From Alnus glutinosa (Eukaryota > Streptophyta > Magnoliopsida > Fagales > Betulaceae), in NCBI RefSeq assembly GCF_958979055.1, contig NC_084888.1:37777804-37841803 (forward strand): a DNA stretch of 64,000 nucleotides. Reading direction: 5' to 3'. Shown piece by piece: positions 35,627-48,511 of this stretch. Every line of letters begins with the position of its first letter. Positions within the stretch are counted from its first letter, which is position 1. The position numbers and the translations under genes were made by a program. Below the pieces are notes generated by a model that made no database searches, was not told the DNA's origin, and saw nothing but the letters and a program-made list of their open reading frames with translations.

Positions 35627-38600
35627 CTATTCTCTCTTGTCCTCCTCAACATCTTCTCCAAGCCCAAACACATGATGATCTGCTGCAATCAAGGCCTTCC
35701 TTTCCTTTCTTTCTATCTTTGTTGCCAACTCTACAGCCGCCATAACTCCACCTCCCGTGAGCGAGATACCCTCCTCCTCAGACTCCTCCCCCATCTCCTC
35801 TGTATACGCATATCTGCACAACTCGAATCAAATCAATTTTCAAAAAGTCCAGTCTTGTAAGAACCATAAACGAAAATTTGTGTATAGAAATGAAAAACGG
35901 TCTTAATTATAAGTTGGGAAAAAAAACAAAAACACACTGTGACAAGAATTTCAAATTTGGTTTGCACGTGAAGCACATATTTAGGTCATAGGACGATCCT
36001 CAAGGTGTCTAGTTTGCTCTTCAAGAGTGTATTTAACTAAGGCATGTCACGAGCCACCAAGAAGAAGAATATATCAAGTAATTTGGAGCCAGTGTAAGGC
36101 TGTAAGCCTTCCACCTCTAAACCTAGCTAAACAGTTCATGGAGCAAGAGCACCAATCTCCAAAACTATATGTACAATAATAATGATAATAATAATAATAA
36201 TAATAAAAAGAGTGCTACAAATACTCCTAGGTGCTCACTCCCTAACATGGCTGAGAGTATGTGTAGCATTTCTAAAAATAATAAAAATAAAAGTTTGAGA
36301 ATTCTCCATTTTTTATTTATTTGTTTTTGCAATTTACAGTGTCAAATTTAAAAGGAGAGTGCCAAGTGACGTAAACTAATTGTAGTCTAATGGTGTTAGC
36401 ATGTATCGAACCCAACCAGCTACCTAATCGAAATCTTAGCATTGGCAAGATTTCTAATTGAGATTTCTAATCAAGGGAGCCGGGAGTCGTTTGCAAAATG
36501 GATTTAGAAAAAGCTTATGATCACATTAATTGCGATTTTCTGTTGTATATGTTGAGGAGATGCGGCTTTGGGGGTAAATGGTGTTCGTGGATAGCTCAGT
36601 GCATTTCTTCTGCAAAGTTTTCGGTGCTAGTTAATGGCTCGCCATACGGCTTTTTCAGCAGCTCTCGAGGCCTAAGGCAAGGAGACCCTTTGTCTCCCCT
36701 TTTGTTTGTGTTTGTTATGGAGGCGCTGAGTCGTATGATTACTGCGGCAGTGAGTGGGGGTGTGTTGGATGGTTTCAGAGTGGGCGATGCTTCTTTTTCC
36801 CACCTTTTGTTCGCTGATGACACATTGATTTTCTGTGATGCTAGCTCCTCCAAGATTCGGTCTTTGCGAAGTCTCTTGCTCTTATTTGAGGCTGTCTCGG
36901 GTCTTAAGGTTAACTTGGCCAAATCCAGCATTATTCTAGTGGGGAATGTCACTCATGTGGGAAGGTTAGCCGACATTTTAGAGTGTGAAGTTGCTTATTT
37001 GCCTGTGATGTATCTGGGTCTTCCATTGGGGGCTTCTTACAAGTCTACTCGTATTTGGGATGGAGTTATTGAGAAGGTTGAAAAACGGTTGGCTAGTTGG
37101 AAAATGTTATATCTCTCTAAGGGAGGGAGAGTGACCCTTATCAAGAGTACGCTCTCCAACTTACCTACGTACTACATGTCTCTGTTCCCTATACCGGTGA
37201 GTGTTGCTTCTCGCATTGAGAAGTTACAACGCGATTTTCTTTGGGGTGGAATGGGTGAAGATTTTAAATACCATTTGGTGAGTTGGGAGAAGGTTTGTAC
37301 TCCAATTTCGAATGGGGAGCTTGGCATTAGGAAGTTGGTTCAGTTCAATCGCGCATTGCTAGGTAAATGGTTATGGCGATTTGGCATGGATAGAGATGCT
37401 TGGTGGAGAGTCGGGGTGGATTCCAAGTATGGAAGCTTGTGGGGCGGGTGGTGCTCCCGAGAGGTTGCTGGGGCGTTTGGAGTAGGGTTGTGGAAGTTTA
37501 TAAGGAAAGGTTGGGAGAATTTCTCCAAATTCCTTAGATATGAGGTGGGGGATGGGAGCAGGATTAGATTTTGGCATGACTTGTGGTGTGGAGATATGAT
37601 TCTGAAAGAAGTGTTTCCTGATCTCTTTGGCATTGCTCGGGTGAAGGATGCGTCAGTGGCTGACAATTTGGAGAGTTTGGGCGGGTCCATTCAATGGAAC
37701 GTGAGCTTTGTTAGAGAGGCTCATAATTGGGAAGTCGATGTTTTTGCCTCTTTCTTCCAGGTGCTGGATTCTACCAAGGTGAATATTGAGAGGGCAGATT
37801 GTCTTAAATGGGTCCCGTCCAAGAAAGGTGTGTTCAGGGTGAAATCATATTTTGGTTCTATGATGTGTTCTGGAGGTAGTCGGTTCCCATGGAAGAGTGT
37901 GTGGAGGTCTCAGGCTCCCCCGAGGGCAGCTTTCTTCACTTGGTCTGCAGCTCTAGGCAGAATTCTTACCTTGGACAATCTCAGGAAGAGGCACATAATT
38001 ATTGTGGATAGATGCTGTCTTTGCAAGCGGGAAGGGGAATCAGTGGACCATATTCTTCTGCATTGCAGTTTGGCCTCAGCTCTATGGAACAACATTTTCT
38101 CCCGCTTTGGTGTTTCTTGGGTCATGCCTAGGAGTGTGCTTGACTTAGTTGCTTGTTGGTGGAAGTCTGGGAGATCTGGGAGCGCTACTTCTTGGAAGAT
38201 GGTGCCTATTTGTCTTTTTTGGTGTATTTGGAGAGAAAGAAACCTTAGGTGTTTTGAGAATCTAGAGAGCTCCCTAGAGGAGGTGCTAGAGTTGTTTCTC
38301 CATACCTTGTATGTCTGGTCGATGGCTTATTTGTAACCTTTATCAATCAGCTTTGCTGAATTTCTTGCTTCTTTTTCGCTTTCTAGTTAGGTATTTCCTG
38401 TTGTATACTTCTAGTGTACGTAGGGGCGCCTTACGCTTTCAATAAAACTATCATTACTTATCAAAAAGATATCCAACAATAATGGAAAGGATAAGGTGCA
38501 TGCAAGTGCACCATGTTTGTGAAGCTAAACTAATAGAAAATAAAATATTTAGTTGTCCAATCTTTCTGCAAACAATCAGGTCCATGCAAGTGGATCATGT

Positions 38601-41600
38601 ACCCAAAGCCTTTGGATAATAAAATAGACCTGAATTCAACCATAGTTATACTCTCAATTTCACCAATCCACAGATCCACGGCACTTTGCGCTGAAAATAC
38701 CAATCTGCAGTCTAAGGATAACTCCATCCACTACTTTGGCTGGTTCAGGCACCAAGCTTTCAGCAGATATACTTTCTAAGACTAGCTTATTTTCGGTCCC
38801 ACTCAATTTCCAGGGTAATAAAAGGTCCTCCTAATTCTGAAGATCACACTCTAAGCTGCATCATGCATTCAATAATGCAAGACAACTCTATTCAAGTTTC
38901 AAAATAGACTCTGCCCTGCCTGGTTCCCCTTTAAAAACCTAAAGATAACCATAGCTGGAATACCCTATGAGCCAAAAAAATAAAAATAGAGAAAAATATG
39001 GCACTTCATCATTTCAGGTATGAATGCCTAATTAGGAGTCAGGACGTTATCACGTATTTCCAATAAACTTTACTGCCAAGAGTGATGTATTTCGCCTAAT
39101 ATTAGGAAAGGTCTTGAAATGCAGCATGGACATATTCCACATTATAAATTTGTTTGATATATTGTATAAGATCAAAGTTCCATTAACCAGTTTTTCTAGA
39201 TTGCTTAGCCCCATGCTCATCAGAAAATTATCACAAATGCTTTCTACAGTTTCAAGTCTTTTCCTTTTCTTTTTTCTTTTTTCTTTTTCTATTTCGGAAA
39301 GCATTTTAAAGAAAAAAGCTTGATGATCTTTGAGATAAGTTTAATTACATATGGAGAATCTCTGAATAAGTATAGTGAAATCAAAAGGCATCTAACACAA
39401 ATGGATAAAGCAGCAGTTCAGTCGATAATTAGAGAGAGAAAAAAAAGGCACCAGAATCCAGGATGTACCTAGTTGGGTTGTGTGATGGAGCCCAGAGAAT
39501 GCATATCACCCCTAACAGTATAAATGCAAGCAAAGTCCAGAAAGCCGGGATGATCCAAGCTCTTCGCCACAGTTCGCTCAAAGGGTCGGTGGCATTAAAG
39601 TACAACTGAACCAACACAGATCAGAAGCTTGATTCTAAGTGCTAACATTCTACATAGGAAAAAAAAAAGGGGAAGGGGGGACTTTTATATTGAAAGACAA
39701 ACATATATGTGACTGTTTCAAATAGCAACACAATGGTGCAATTCTAGGGCCAAATCATGAAAGAAGTACAAACTTCTACATCAAGATACAGAATAAGATT
39801 TGATACTTTAGTCTTGTTTATTGACAATATCATGAAAGATGAACAGATAAATTTTAAACTCTGCCATGCTACTGAATAGAAACTGTGCCACTTAATTAGT
39901 TGATAAATTGTCAACTTAGCAGATAGGGCCTAAAAGAAAAGGAAAAGTAAAAGAACTGAAAAGGAAAACAAAAGACCACCTCATAACCAATCCAAGCAAC
40001 AGAGAGCAGCACCGATACTGCAAGGGAATTGGTAAACTTCCGGTAGAGCTCAAGTTTTGCCATGCTTCTACGAATCTGTAATGAGAGTAGACAAAAAAAT
40101 AGAGTGAGTTGTAAAGGAATATAAATACAATCTTGCCAACGGGCTCTAGCTCAAGTGGCCCTCCTTCCCCTAAAAAACAAGGTGGAGGTTGAAGCTGTGG
40201 GTTAAAAACCCACTAGGTGTGCATGTAACTTACCAACAATAGTAATTATAATTTATTTATTTTTTTTTAAAAAACAGGAATAAAGATACAACCCGGGATT
40301 CAAAAATACAACCTAGCACATAATCCCATTATTCCCATCTAATTAACGGATGCAAAGCAACATCCTTTAGGGTCCTGTCGGCAGTGAATTACAGAACTCT
40401 CCCAATTAAATTATATTAAACTACTGTTCATTATTGCAGATGCATCAAGGCCATGAGACGTCATGGCCTCTGATCTATCCTATTCTGTGGACCTAGATCA
40501 AGCGAAATAGCTAACATGCAAGTCTTTTCTAGATTTTACTTCATAAAATGCATAATTGCACAATTCATAAAAAAAATAAAAAAACAAAAAACAAAAAAAA
40601 AAAACATGCATAAGTACACATTAAGATTCTACCATGTCTGATGCACATATTTCACCCGCGAAACTCATATATATGCACACAGAAATGGAACATGAATGAG
40701 TCTATTTCCTGAACAACCACAAACTACTAGAGACAGGGATCCATTTCGATGTCTACATTGTAATAGAATGGAAAGGATGTGCACGAAAAAAAGGAAAAAT
40801 TTAAGTTTACCTGAAGCTTCTCCAGAATTTTAGATAATGATGAAAATATCCAAAGAATAAAGCAGGCATCCAGTACAGCAACAGGTAGCACCAGAAAGAG
40901 TCTTGTTTTTCCAGAAAAGTCATTGATATTTCCCAAATGTTCAACAAGCTCAAGTGCTTCTGAAGCCACAAAGTATGTCACGCCAAGAAGGAGTACTTTT
41001 GTGGTTGTACTGCCAAGTGTTGGTCGAACAACACCATATCCCATTGAAACTACTAGAAGAAGAAGCCTGGAGAAAGTCTTCTTAATAGCACTAAAGGTTA
41101 CTGCCCATACGGTAATTCCCATTGGTCTGCTTCCAGTGGAATTGAAATTAGCATATTCAAAATACCAGAGAGCCATTTCACACATCCCCAGACCAATCAC
41201 AGCTGTGATATGGTAATGCAACTTTATTATATCTTTCCAGTACCGTACAAAGTGGAGGAACCAGAAGAGACCTAGAACAAGGTAAGCTAATGACATGTAG
41301 CCAAAAAATGTCATCAGCGGGGCCATCTTTCCAGGTAGATAGCCATCTGGGTTCCTCCAAACTGTTCTTCCGCTGACTAATGTGCCGTCGAGTACTGGAT
41401 CACAAAACATGAAATATAGGTAATACATTCCGGTATTGTTGATCTCAATAGTTCGAGGATCCATTTTGGCCTCTTCATTTTTGCCTTCAAAGAAGGTCTG
41501 AATTCGTTGAGGCCCATTAAGCTTATCTAGGTCTTGACGGATGATAACCTCCCCTACCTTGCAGGACCCATCCTCGGCAAGATCAGGGGTGCAGCAAATT

Positions 41601-42419
41601 GCATGAGAGTTCAAATAAGAACCCCCAATCTTCGCCCTGTCTTTGACCTCAATAATTATAGCTTCAACCAAGCCAGTTCTTTGCTGCATCTCATTCTGCT
41701 TTTGGGTTGATTCTTTTGTTCTTTGAAAGGTGATTGACTCGAACCTATATGTCGTATACATACGGAATAGAATTAACAAGACCTTGTAACATTTCTAATG
41801 CTCACGAACAAAACATAAAGATCCGTGTATTTGTTCTGTACAGCCAAACAAGAAATAAGGAAACAACCTTGTATTTTGTTCACTTAATTTTTTCCCCAAA
41901 TGCTCATCACATACATGATACAGCAGCACCATTGAAATGAAACAAAATCAATCAGTGTGTGTAGCAATAGCATTGCACATTTCAGTCCAACAAAACAGAG
42001 ACAAAAATCAGAGCAATTGTTGAAGCCGAGAAAACCCTATTCGATCAACAAAAATAATGAAAACCCATCATGCTTTCACGGGAAACAAACAGATCAAACA
42101 CTAGACATTGGCTCATAAAACAACGGATATATTACCTGATGAAGGATTTGCCATTGAGGGGTTTATCTTCGGAAGAGGAGTTGTCGCGAAGAGCGAGAGG
42201 GGAAACTCTGGAAGCGTAGAGGCCCTCGCTACCGCCATGGAAGAAGAAGGAATTGGAGCGACGAGTGAAACGTTGTGTTTGGTATTCGTGGATGGAAGCG
42301 CCGACTTGGATGATGGAGTGGGAGGTCAGATGTAATGCTATTAGCGCTACGAGTAAAATGAGAGAGAGATCACAAGGAACGACACTCCCTCTAATACGAT
42401 GACCGTCACCCATCCTCAT
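35627..42419 (-). CDS. TMEM87/GOST-type seven-transmembrane protein
   Basis: Member of the lung-seven-transmembrane/TMEM87 (GOST) family, Golgi or endomembrane proteins with a luminal N-terminal domain. Five exons: 42419-42136, 41744-40811, 40075-39980, 39605-39469 and 35813-35627. Junctions are in phase (SFIR/FESITF, KLQ/IRRSMAK, NPTR/YAYTEEM), giving 545 residues. A signal-anchor segment is at about 18-35. The luminal domain has the paired cysteines (ICCTPDL, MFCDPVLDG). Seven hydrophobic segments follow from APLMTFFGYMSLAYLVLGLF onward, and the tail is acidic (EEMGEESEEEG, then GLGEDVEEDKRE). The last intron is 3.65 kb and holds a LINE in antisense orientation. The next Met (two residues on) could also be the start. 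Molecular function in plants is not established. Confidence 0.9.
36470..38468 (+). mobile_element. LINE, 5'-truncated with open ORF2 part, in an intron
   Basis: L1-type LINE inserted antisense in the last intron of the TMEM87-like gene. A 612-codon frame (36498-38336) is uninterrupted. It holds the reverse-transcriptase core from MDLEKAYDHIN through GLRQGDPLSPLLF and the active-site FADD (residues 105-108), then the zinc-binding end domain with CLCKREGESVDHILLHC. The start of ORF2 (endonuclease and the first polymerase motifs) is absent, so it cannot move by itself. The 3' UTR ends with AATAAAACTATCATTACTTATC and a short A tail. The long open frame suggests a fairly recent insertion. I could not find clear target duplications. 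Confidence 0.88.
40136..40265 (+). repeat. SINE fragment
   Basis: The phrase GGGCTCTAGCTCAAGTGGCC resembles a tRNA A-box. About 50 bases later GTGGGTTAAAAACCCAC resembles a worn B-box, and the family-like body CTAGGTGTGCATGTAACTTA follows. It lies in an intron of the TMEM87-like gene. The borders are approximate and there is no clear A tail. Confidence 0.5.
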
Positions 42420-43210
42420 CTTACTCAATTCTACGTCTCTTTTGTGTGTCTCCCTTCTGTCAAAGATCCTGAGTGAAACGGATTGGCATTGGCTGTTTCT
42501 TTATTTGGATAATTAGCAACTAGACTGGCTGAAATTAATTAATAATACTATTCTTTGCCTCTCTTTCAAGGATTTGGCTGGGTGGCGCGCGGGTGCAGTA
42601 AAAAAATTGTTGACAGTGCTATTTTTCTTTTAATGGTCTAAGTTTAATTAAGCTACTTAACAAATGGGTAATTCACATTAAGCTACTTATTAATATGTAC
42701 TATTTGGCTTGGAAGAGAATTAATCTTCTGAGTTCTGACCCCCCCCGATACGTACTACTCTTTAACAAATGCTAAAGAGGCCATATATATATATATATAT
42801 ATAATATTGGGTAATTCACAAGAAACTGTAGTTGATTCGGCTAACACTAAGTATTAACATTATTAATTCTTGTTTTTTACATTTTTATTTAAATCCAAAA
42901 ATACTAGTCATAAGTATAATTGAAATACAACTTCTTACGAGCTAAAGTGGCAGTGCGATGTGACACTGTTAATCTTAAATCATATCGCCTCTTTGTTTTT
43001 CTTATGGCCATGCTTAAAACATAATAATGGGATAACCCCCATCACCAAAGTGGTCTACAATCAAGGGTCGCAATGTACACAGGTCTTAAAACATTATATC
43101 ATGCCCAAAAGCAAGCTTTAAGAAATTTACTTCTTGCAATCTTAAGTTATGCATTCAAAGTTCCATTCATAATAATACAGCATATGCATATATATATATA
43201 TATATATAGT

Positions 43211-43261
<51 letters not shown>

Positions 43262-43278
43262 CAGGGGACAACATATGA
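42420..43278. other. Intergenic region upstream of the TMEM87-like gene
   Basis: The left part is the likely promoter of the TMEM87-like gene. The rest is AT-rich with TA microsatellites (42784-42803 and 43184-43208) and a (GA)n tract (43216-43257). No gene was found. Confidence 0.45.
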
Positions 43279-45390
43279 TTAATTCTTAAACACCCGTGGC
43301 TTGGCAACAGTGGTTGAATGGTTCCATATATATGTGCAAGCTGAACATGCAGCCCTCCCTTCTCGGAAGTGTCTAACTTCGGCTGTCCCGGTGGAGGCAA
43401 GAGCTAGCTCAAAGTTTTGTACCAAACGCCCCAACGTGATTCCGAGAATCGGCAAAGCAAGTATAATCCCTGGACAGCTCCTCCTTCCAACACCAAAGGG
43501 AAGGTACCTGAAGTCATTGCCGTTGGCTTCCACTTTGGCTTCCTCTTCCAAAAACCTTTCAGGCCTCAACTCCTCCGGGTTTTTCCAATGGGCAGGGTTG
43601 CTGGCAAGCCGCCAATTAAGCATTCACGACAATCTTGCTCTCCGCCGGAATGTCATATCCGCCAAGCTTATCATCACGGAGGTTCATGTGTGGGACTAAT
43701 AGAGGGATGTCCATCCGGAGCCTGAGGGTTTCCTTCATTACTGCTTGTAGGTACAGTAGTTTGTGGGTGTCTGGCTCGCTCTTCTCCACTCCGGCCCGGA
43801 CCAAGCACCGTGTCAATTAATGAAGCTCGCTTCATAGCTTTTGCTGGATCTCCGGATGGTTCACCAGCTCGGCAATGCCCCACTCAATTGATCGACCACA
43901 ATGTCGTCTCGATTGCTGTGTTACCATATATCATCAGTATATATATATATATATATACTGATGCATTAATTTTAAACAGATATGAGTTTAAAAAACTAAT
44001 TGATCCAATTTGAAGGAAAATCTTATCCATCAAATAAAGTAAAGGTGTCCACCTTGACAAATTATTCAGCACATAGAACAATGACTTTCTTTTACAGTGA
44101 CCTTGATGTAATTCTAATCAGTTCATCAGCAGCAACATATCGTTCAATTTGAACATCAATGATGCCAAATGAAGCCTAGGTATTTTCAGTACTTGACCAT
44201 TTAGTGTCATCAACGAGGCTCTATATATATATATATTGGTTGATTTTAATAAACTCTTTTTTCTTTAATCTCTTTGTGCAAAAGAAATTAAGACAAAAGT
44301 AGCCTACCAGCAACAACGTTTTATGTTCTCAACGATGTAGAGGACGCCGTCTTCGTTAATCTCACCCTTTTGTTGAGCATCAAGATCAATGTGATCTATA
44401 GCACACTTCAGAACATTGTTGTCCGTGCTTTTCGTGCTACCCAGCTTCCTATAAATTAGGAATATTCAACGAGAGTTGATCTCATATCATATATACATAT
44501 TGAAAACATATAATTCGATTATTAATTATAAGAACCCAAGAACAGAAAAATGAAGCTTACGTACTTCCTCTCCTCAGGTAAACAATCCTTGACAAGCTGC
44601 AACCTCCTTTCCTTCACTTCCTTGCAAATATTCAAATACTACCCTCTCAAAAATGGCCTTAAGATGGGAATAAAATCTCCATAATTGTAGTCGAAGCTTT
44701 GAGCCAACCTACTTACTCCTTTCCCCGTTCAACGTTTTCAGCCTCATAAACAAAGGGTCATCCTCGCTCTTAAACCTTCGGTCAAACAATACTATCCTAA
44801 ACATGTTATTGTACATCATAAGCTGCAATCGCTTCCTTAGCTCAACACAATCCCGCAAGTTGATGCCTCGGGATTTTTCCTAACATCCTCAACAACCCTC
44901 GCAATCTCGTCCACCCAACCATGCCTATTCTGCTGGACAACCTTGTTGATAAAGGAAGGGACGGTCATGATCCTCCTCATCTTGCGCCAGTGCTCGCCGT
45001 AGACAATGAACACCATGTCTTGGCCTTTACCGGTGAAGATCGATGTCAAAGACAACGTTTTTTGATCGTGGACCGAACTCGACACCTTGCATGTCGAGGA
45101 CCTCTTTGGCGAGCTCAAGGGAAGATTCCACAACCAGGTTGCGTTGGCCCATTCGAAGCAAGAAGAAAACTTCCCCAAACTTACGAGCGATGTCGGAGAG
45201 GCTACGATGGTTAAGGTCATCGCTAACTTGGAGCTAGTTGCCGAATACGGGCAGGGGAATAGGGCCAGGTGGGAGCTTGAAGCGCTTGCGACGTAGCCTG
45301 GAGATGAAGATGGCAAGGATAATGGTGAAGAAGAGGGATAGGAGGACTTTCTCTAAGAAGAGGAGGCCGGCCAGTGCATGCTGGTGGTGT
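43279..45390 (-). pseudogene. Cinnamate 4-hydroxylase (CYP73A) pseudogene
   Basis: A decayed copy of a C4H gene, the cytochrome P450 that hydroxylates cinnamate in the phenylpropanoid pathway. Pieces appear in the right order. Near 45370-45050 is an N-terminal membrane anchor and hinge ([14 protein letters not shown]), and near 45040-44860 [25 protein letters not shown] and [10 protein letters not shown]. Near 44840-44580 is RLQLMMYNN with DRRF, near 43900 AIETTLWSI, and from 43816 [20 protein letters not shown] with the haem loop FGVGRRSCPG (about 43490). The normal ATG context is lost. The frame shifts near 45045, within 44560-44830, near 43620 and after FEL near 43410, and stops occur in between. 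Intron-like gaps at C4H-like places argue for a duplicated gene rather than a processed copy. An intact C4H must exist elsewhere. Confidence 0.9.
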
Positions 45391-45399
45391 TTGTGTTAA

Positions 45400-47650
45400 T
45401 GGTGTTGGTGTTGTGGACTTTCTCTAAGTGAGAAATTGAGGGGCTTTTATGATGGTGATTGTAGGGAAGATGACCTTCTCATCTTTTCTGGAGGCAAGCT
45501 GAGTTCTGTCCAGATCATCAAGGAGGTTCTAGATGATTTTGTGGGGCTTTCTGGGCTCAAAGCTAATCCAGCTAAAAGTTCTGTTTTTTTTTTTTTGCTG
45601 GTTTAGACAATGTTCAGAAGAAGGAGATACTGGATTTCTTGGAGATGCAGGAGGGGTCTCTTCCAGTAAGACATTTGGTAGTGCCCTTAATCACAAAAAG
45701 CCTTCCTACTATGGATTGTGATTGCTTACTTAGTCGGATGACAGCAATAATGGATTCTTGGTTGGCTAAACATCTTTCTTTTGCCGGAAGATTTCAGCTT
45801 ATTACCTCAATCCTGTTTAGCTTTCAGGTCTTCTAGACAAGAATATTTATTCTTCCTAAGAAGATAATCCGGCTTAATAGGTTTTTGTGGAATGGAAATT
45901 AAGGCTCGTGCTAAAGTTGCTTAGGAGAGTATTTGTATGCCTAAGAAGGAGGGTGGCCTCGGGATTAAACAGTTGGTTGTTTGAAACATTATTTCCATGC
46001 TCAACCACATTTGGAATATCTTTTCTTGGGCTGGCTCACTTTGGATAGCTTGGATTTATCATAATAGATTACATGGATAATACCGTTAGTCTTTGGGGTT
46101 GGCCATAATTATTTTTCACTCTTTGTAGTTTAAAAAGTTCATGGGAGGTCTTCATGGTAAACAATAATTACAAATCAGTCATTGAACACATTGTACATCC
46201 AAAAGTTAACAGATTTCATTAATCAGCCACGTCACACCCAATAAGAAGCCAATATGTGTCCATTACAATAAAAAAAAATAATAATAATAAATAAATAATA
46301 TTAGTTATTTTTTTAAAAAAAAAAAAAAAAATACAAAGGGGTGACTGCCGATGCCAGGCCACTCCCAAATGATTTTAGGGGTGGTGCGCGGCCACAGTCT
46401 CCCCCAGGAGCTAGGACCTGGCGGTGGCCCGAAATCGTTTGGGGGTGGCCACGCGCCACCCCCGGCCACCCCCATTGGCCGAGGGTGGTTGGGCCACCCC
46501 CAAATGACAGCCACCCCTTTGTTTTATTTTTTTTAAAAAGCAAATATTTATGTTTTATTTTTTTATTTTTTTTATTATATATATATTATTGTAATGGGCA
46601 CGTGTCGATTTCCTATTGAATGTGACGTGGCTGACTAACGGAATCTATTAACCTAGTGGATGGAAAATTGGTCCAAGAAGTGATTCGTAATTATTGTTTA
46701 TTACAAGGACCTCTCATAAACTTTTTGAACCATATGGAGTGAAAAATAATTATAGCCAAATCCAGAGACCAACGGTGCAATTATCCCTAGATTAAGAGTG
46801 CAAAGTTCATTGGAGTTGGAAAAAGCTCTTGAATCTTCTGAATGTTACTAAACAATTCATCAAGTTCAAGGTTGGAGATGGTAGCTAGTAGCATATTCCT
46901 ATGGCATGACATTTGGCATCCAGCGAGTTGCTTGATAGATACCTATGGGCATAGAGTAGTATATGATGCAAATCCCTCCATCGGTCCTAAGCTCTCTTCT
47001 ATTATTAGAAGATGTGATTGGTTTTGACCCCATGCCAGATCAGAGGTCATTGTAGAGATCCAAAGTAGGTTGCCTAATATTGAGATTGGAGAGGCTGATT
47101 AACCAGTTTGAGATTCAAAAAGTGGTGTGTTCTCAAGTTCTGAAACTTGGGAAAAGCTTAGGAATAAAAAATTGGTGGTGGAATGGCATTATGTTGTCTG
47201 GTTTTCTAGTGCTATCCCTAGACATGCATTCTTTCTCTGGCTTGCATTCAAGGATGCTATTGTGACTAGGAAGCATATGTGCAGATGGGGCTATAGTAGA
47301 GATTGTGTCTCTTCTGTCATGTAAGGCAAGAGAATAGAGAACATTTATTCTTTGAGTGTAGCTTGAACAGGAGAATCTAGCGGTCTTTGATGTAATCAAA
47401 TTGTGGGATGACTGATCCTCCATTAAATTGGAATTCAATTGTTCATTGGAGTTTGCAGAATATGAAAGGCAAGAAGAACTTGCAAGCTACCGCTAGGAGA
47501 TTATGTTTTGTTGCAGCAATTTATAACCTGTGGTTACATATGAATGCTTTGCTCCATGGTCAATCCCCCAAATTTGAAGAAAGAATTTTGTCCAAGATTA
47601 GACTACGGGCATTTGAACTTGACATTCTCTTTTGAATGTCTTTTTTCTGA
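45400..47650 (+). mobile_element. LINE remnant split by a fold-back element
   Basis: Decayed plus-strand LINE ORF2. The left half shows DDLLIFSGGK, then LSGLKANPAKSSV and MDSWLAKHLSFAGRFQLI. The right half shows IFLWHDIWHPAS, then HYVVWFSSAIPRHAFFLW, AIVTRKHMCRWGYS and a 3' end near 47640. The frame has many stops and shifts. A 714-bp fold-back element (46074-46787) interrupts it, so the LINE is the older of the two. The polymerase start is missing. Confidence 0.8.
46074..46787. mobile_element. Fold-back MULE-like element B inside a LINE
   Basis: The ends (TGGATAATACCGTT at the left, and from the right GGGATAATTGCACCGTT) begin inverted arms of about 170 bp. These enclose A/T tracts and a GC-rich core (46340-46515) of GGTGGCC/GGCCACC hairpins. 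Flanks TAGATTACA and TAGATTAAG look like a worn 9-bp target duplication. The flanking LINE reads on either side, which confirms the borders. No transposase is encoded; open frames in the core are compositional. Confidence 0.78.
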
Positions 47651-48511
47651 GCAGTGAGGTGCTAGACATTTGTCAAAATTAAGATTCTTTGTTGATTTGC
47701 TTGTATTTGATTTTATATCTTTTTAGTTTTTGCTGTCCGTAGACTCTTCGTTGTCTGCAATTTGTTCTTTATGGTATCTATATTAAAAATAATTATTATT
47801 ATTACTATCATACTATGATGGTGATTCTTAAAGCTATATATATATATATATATATATGATCTTTTTTTAATCAGATTCTTAAAGTTATATGTTAGAACAG
47901 AGTGAACAGTTGACTGCATGTGGGCCAAGGTAGTGATATGAGGTACTTGCTAATTAAGTACGTAGGAGAAATTAAATTTTCTTCTTAATTGTTGCATTCC
48001 TTAAGCCCGTGGCCGGCCGTGAGTCTGTGACTCCTTAATCACATCCCCTTTTGTTGTGATTGCAGGAACCAATGCTAATGTAGTAAGAGATGAGATCTAG
48101 TGTGTCACTCTATTATGGGTCCATTGGTCGATGGGCCGGATATTCGGATTGCTAGGCCGACACCAAATAAAAATATTAACAAGCCCCATAGAAGAAACAC
48201 AAATCATGATGGGCAGTTGGGCACTGCTCCATTGTTCACCAAACCAAGCAGCATATACGATAGTCGGCGTTTCCTTAACCGCAGAGGAGTGAAGGGACCA
48301 CAGAACAGTAGTCAATAGTCAGGCAGGGACAATTTAGATAATTTGAACTAATTTGGGCTTCACGTCATACGCCAAGCTCTCAATTGTGCAAAGCTTTGAA
48401 AAGAGTCCGGATTGAGAATTTTTGCCCCGTCCCCGATCAACAACAATATTCAGCATCCCGTTATTCATTTCCCGGCCAGCTCTGCAGATGTGATTAATTT
48501 GGACCCAAACC
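47651..48511. other. Intergenic region
   Basis: AT-rich DNA with a (TA)n run at 47836-47858. Short open frames at 48097-48318 lie on both strands and show no recognisable domain. No gene was supported. Confidence 0.4.

Noticed and set aside
46305-46619. Overlapping open frames rich in Pro, Gly and Trp
   Set aside because: They are products of the GC-hairpin core of element B, and similar frames arise in the cores of A and C.
47713-47928. 71-codon open frame over a TA microsatellite
   Set aside because: It is low complexity, with no domain or conserved context.
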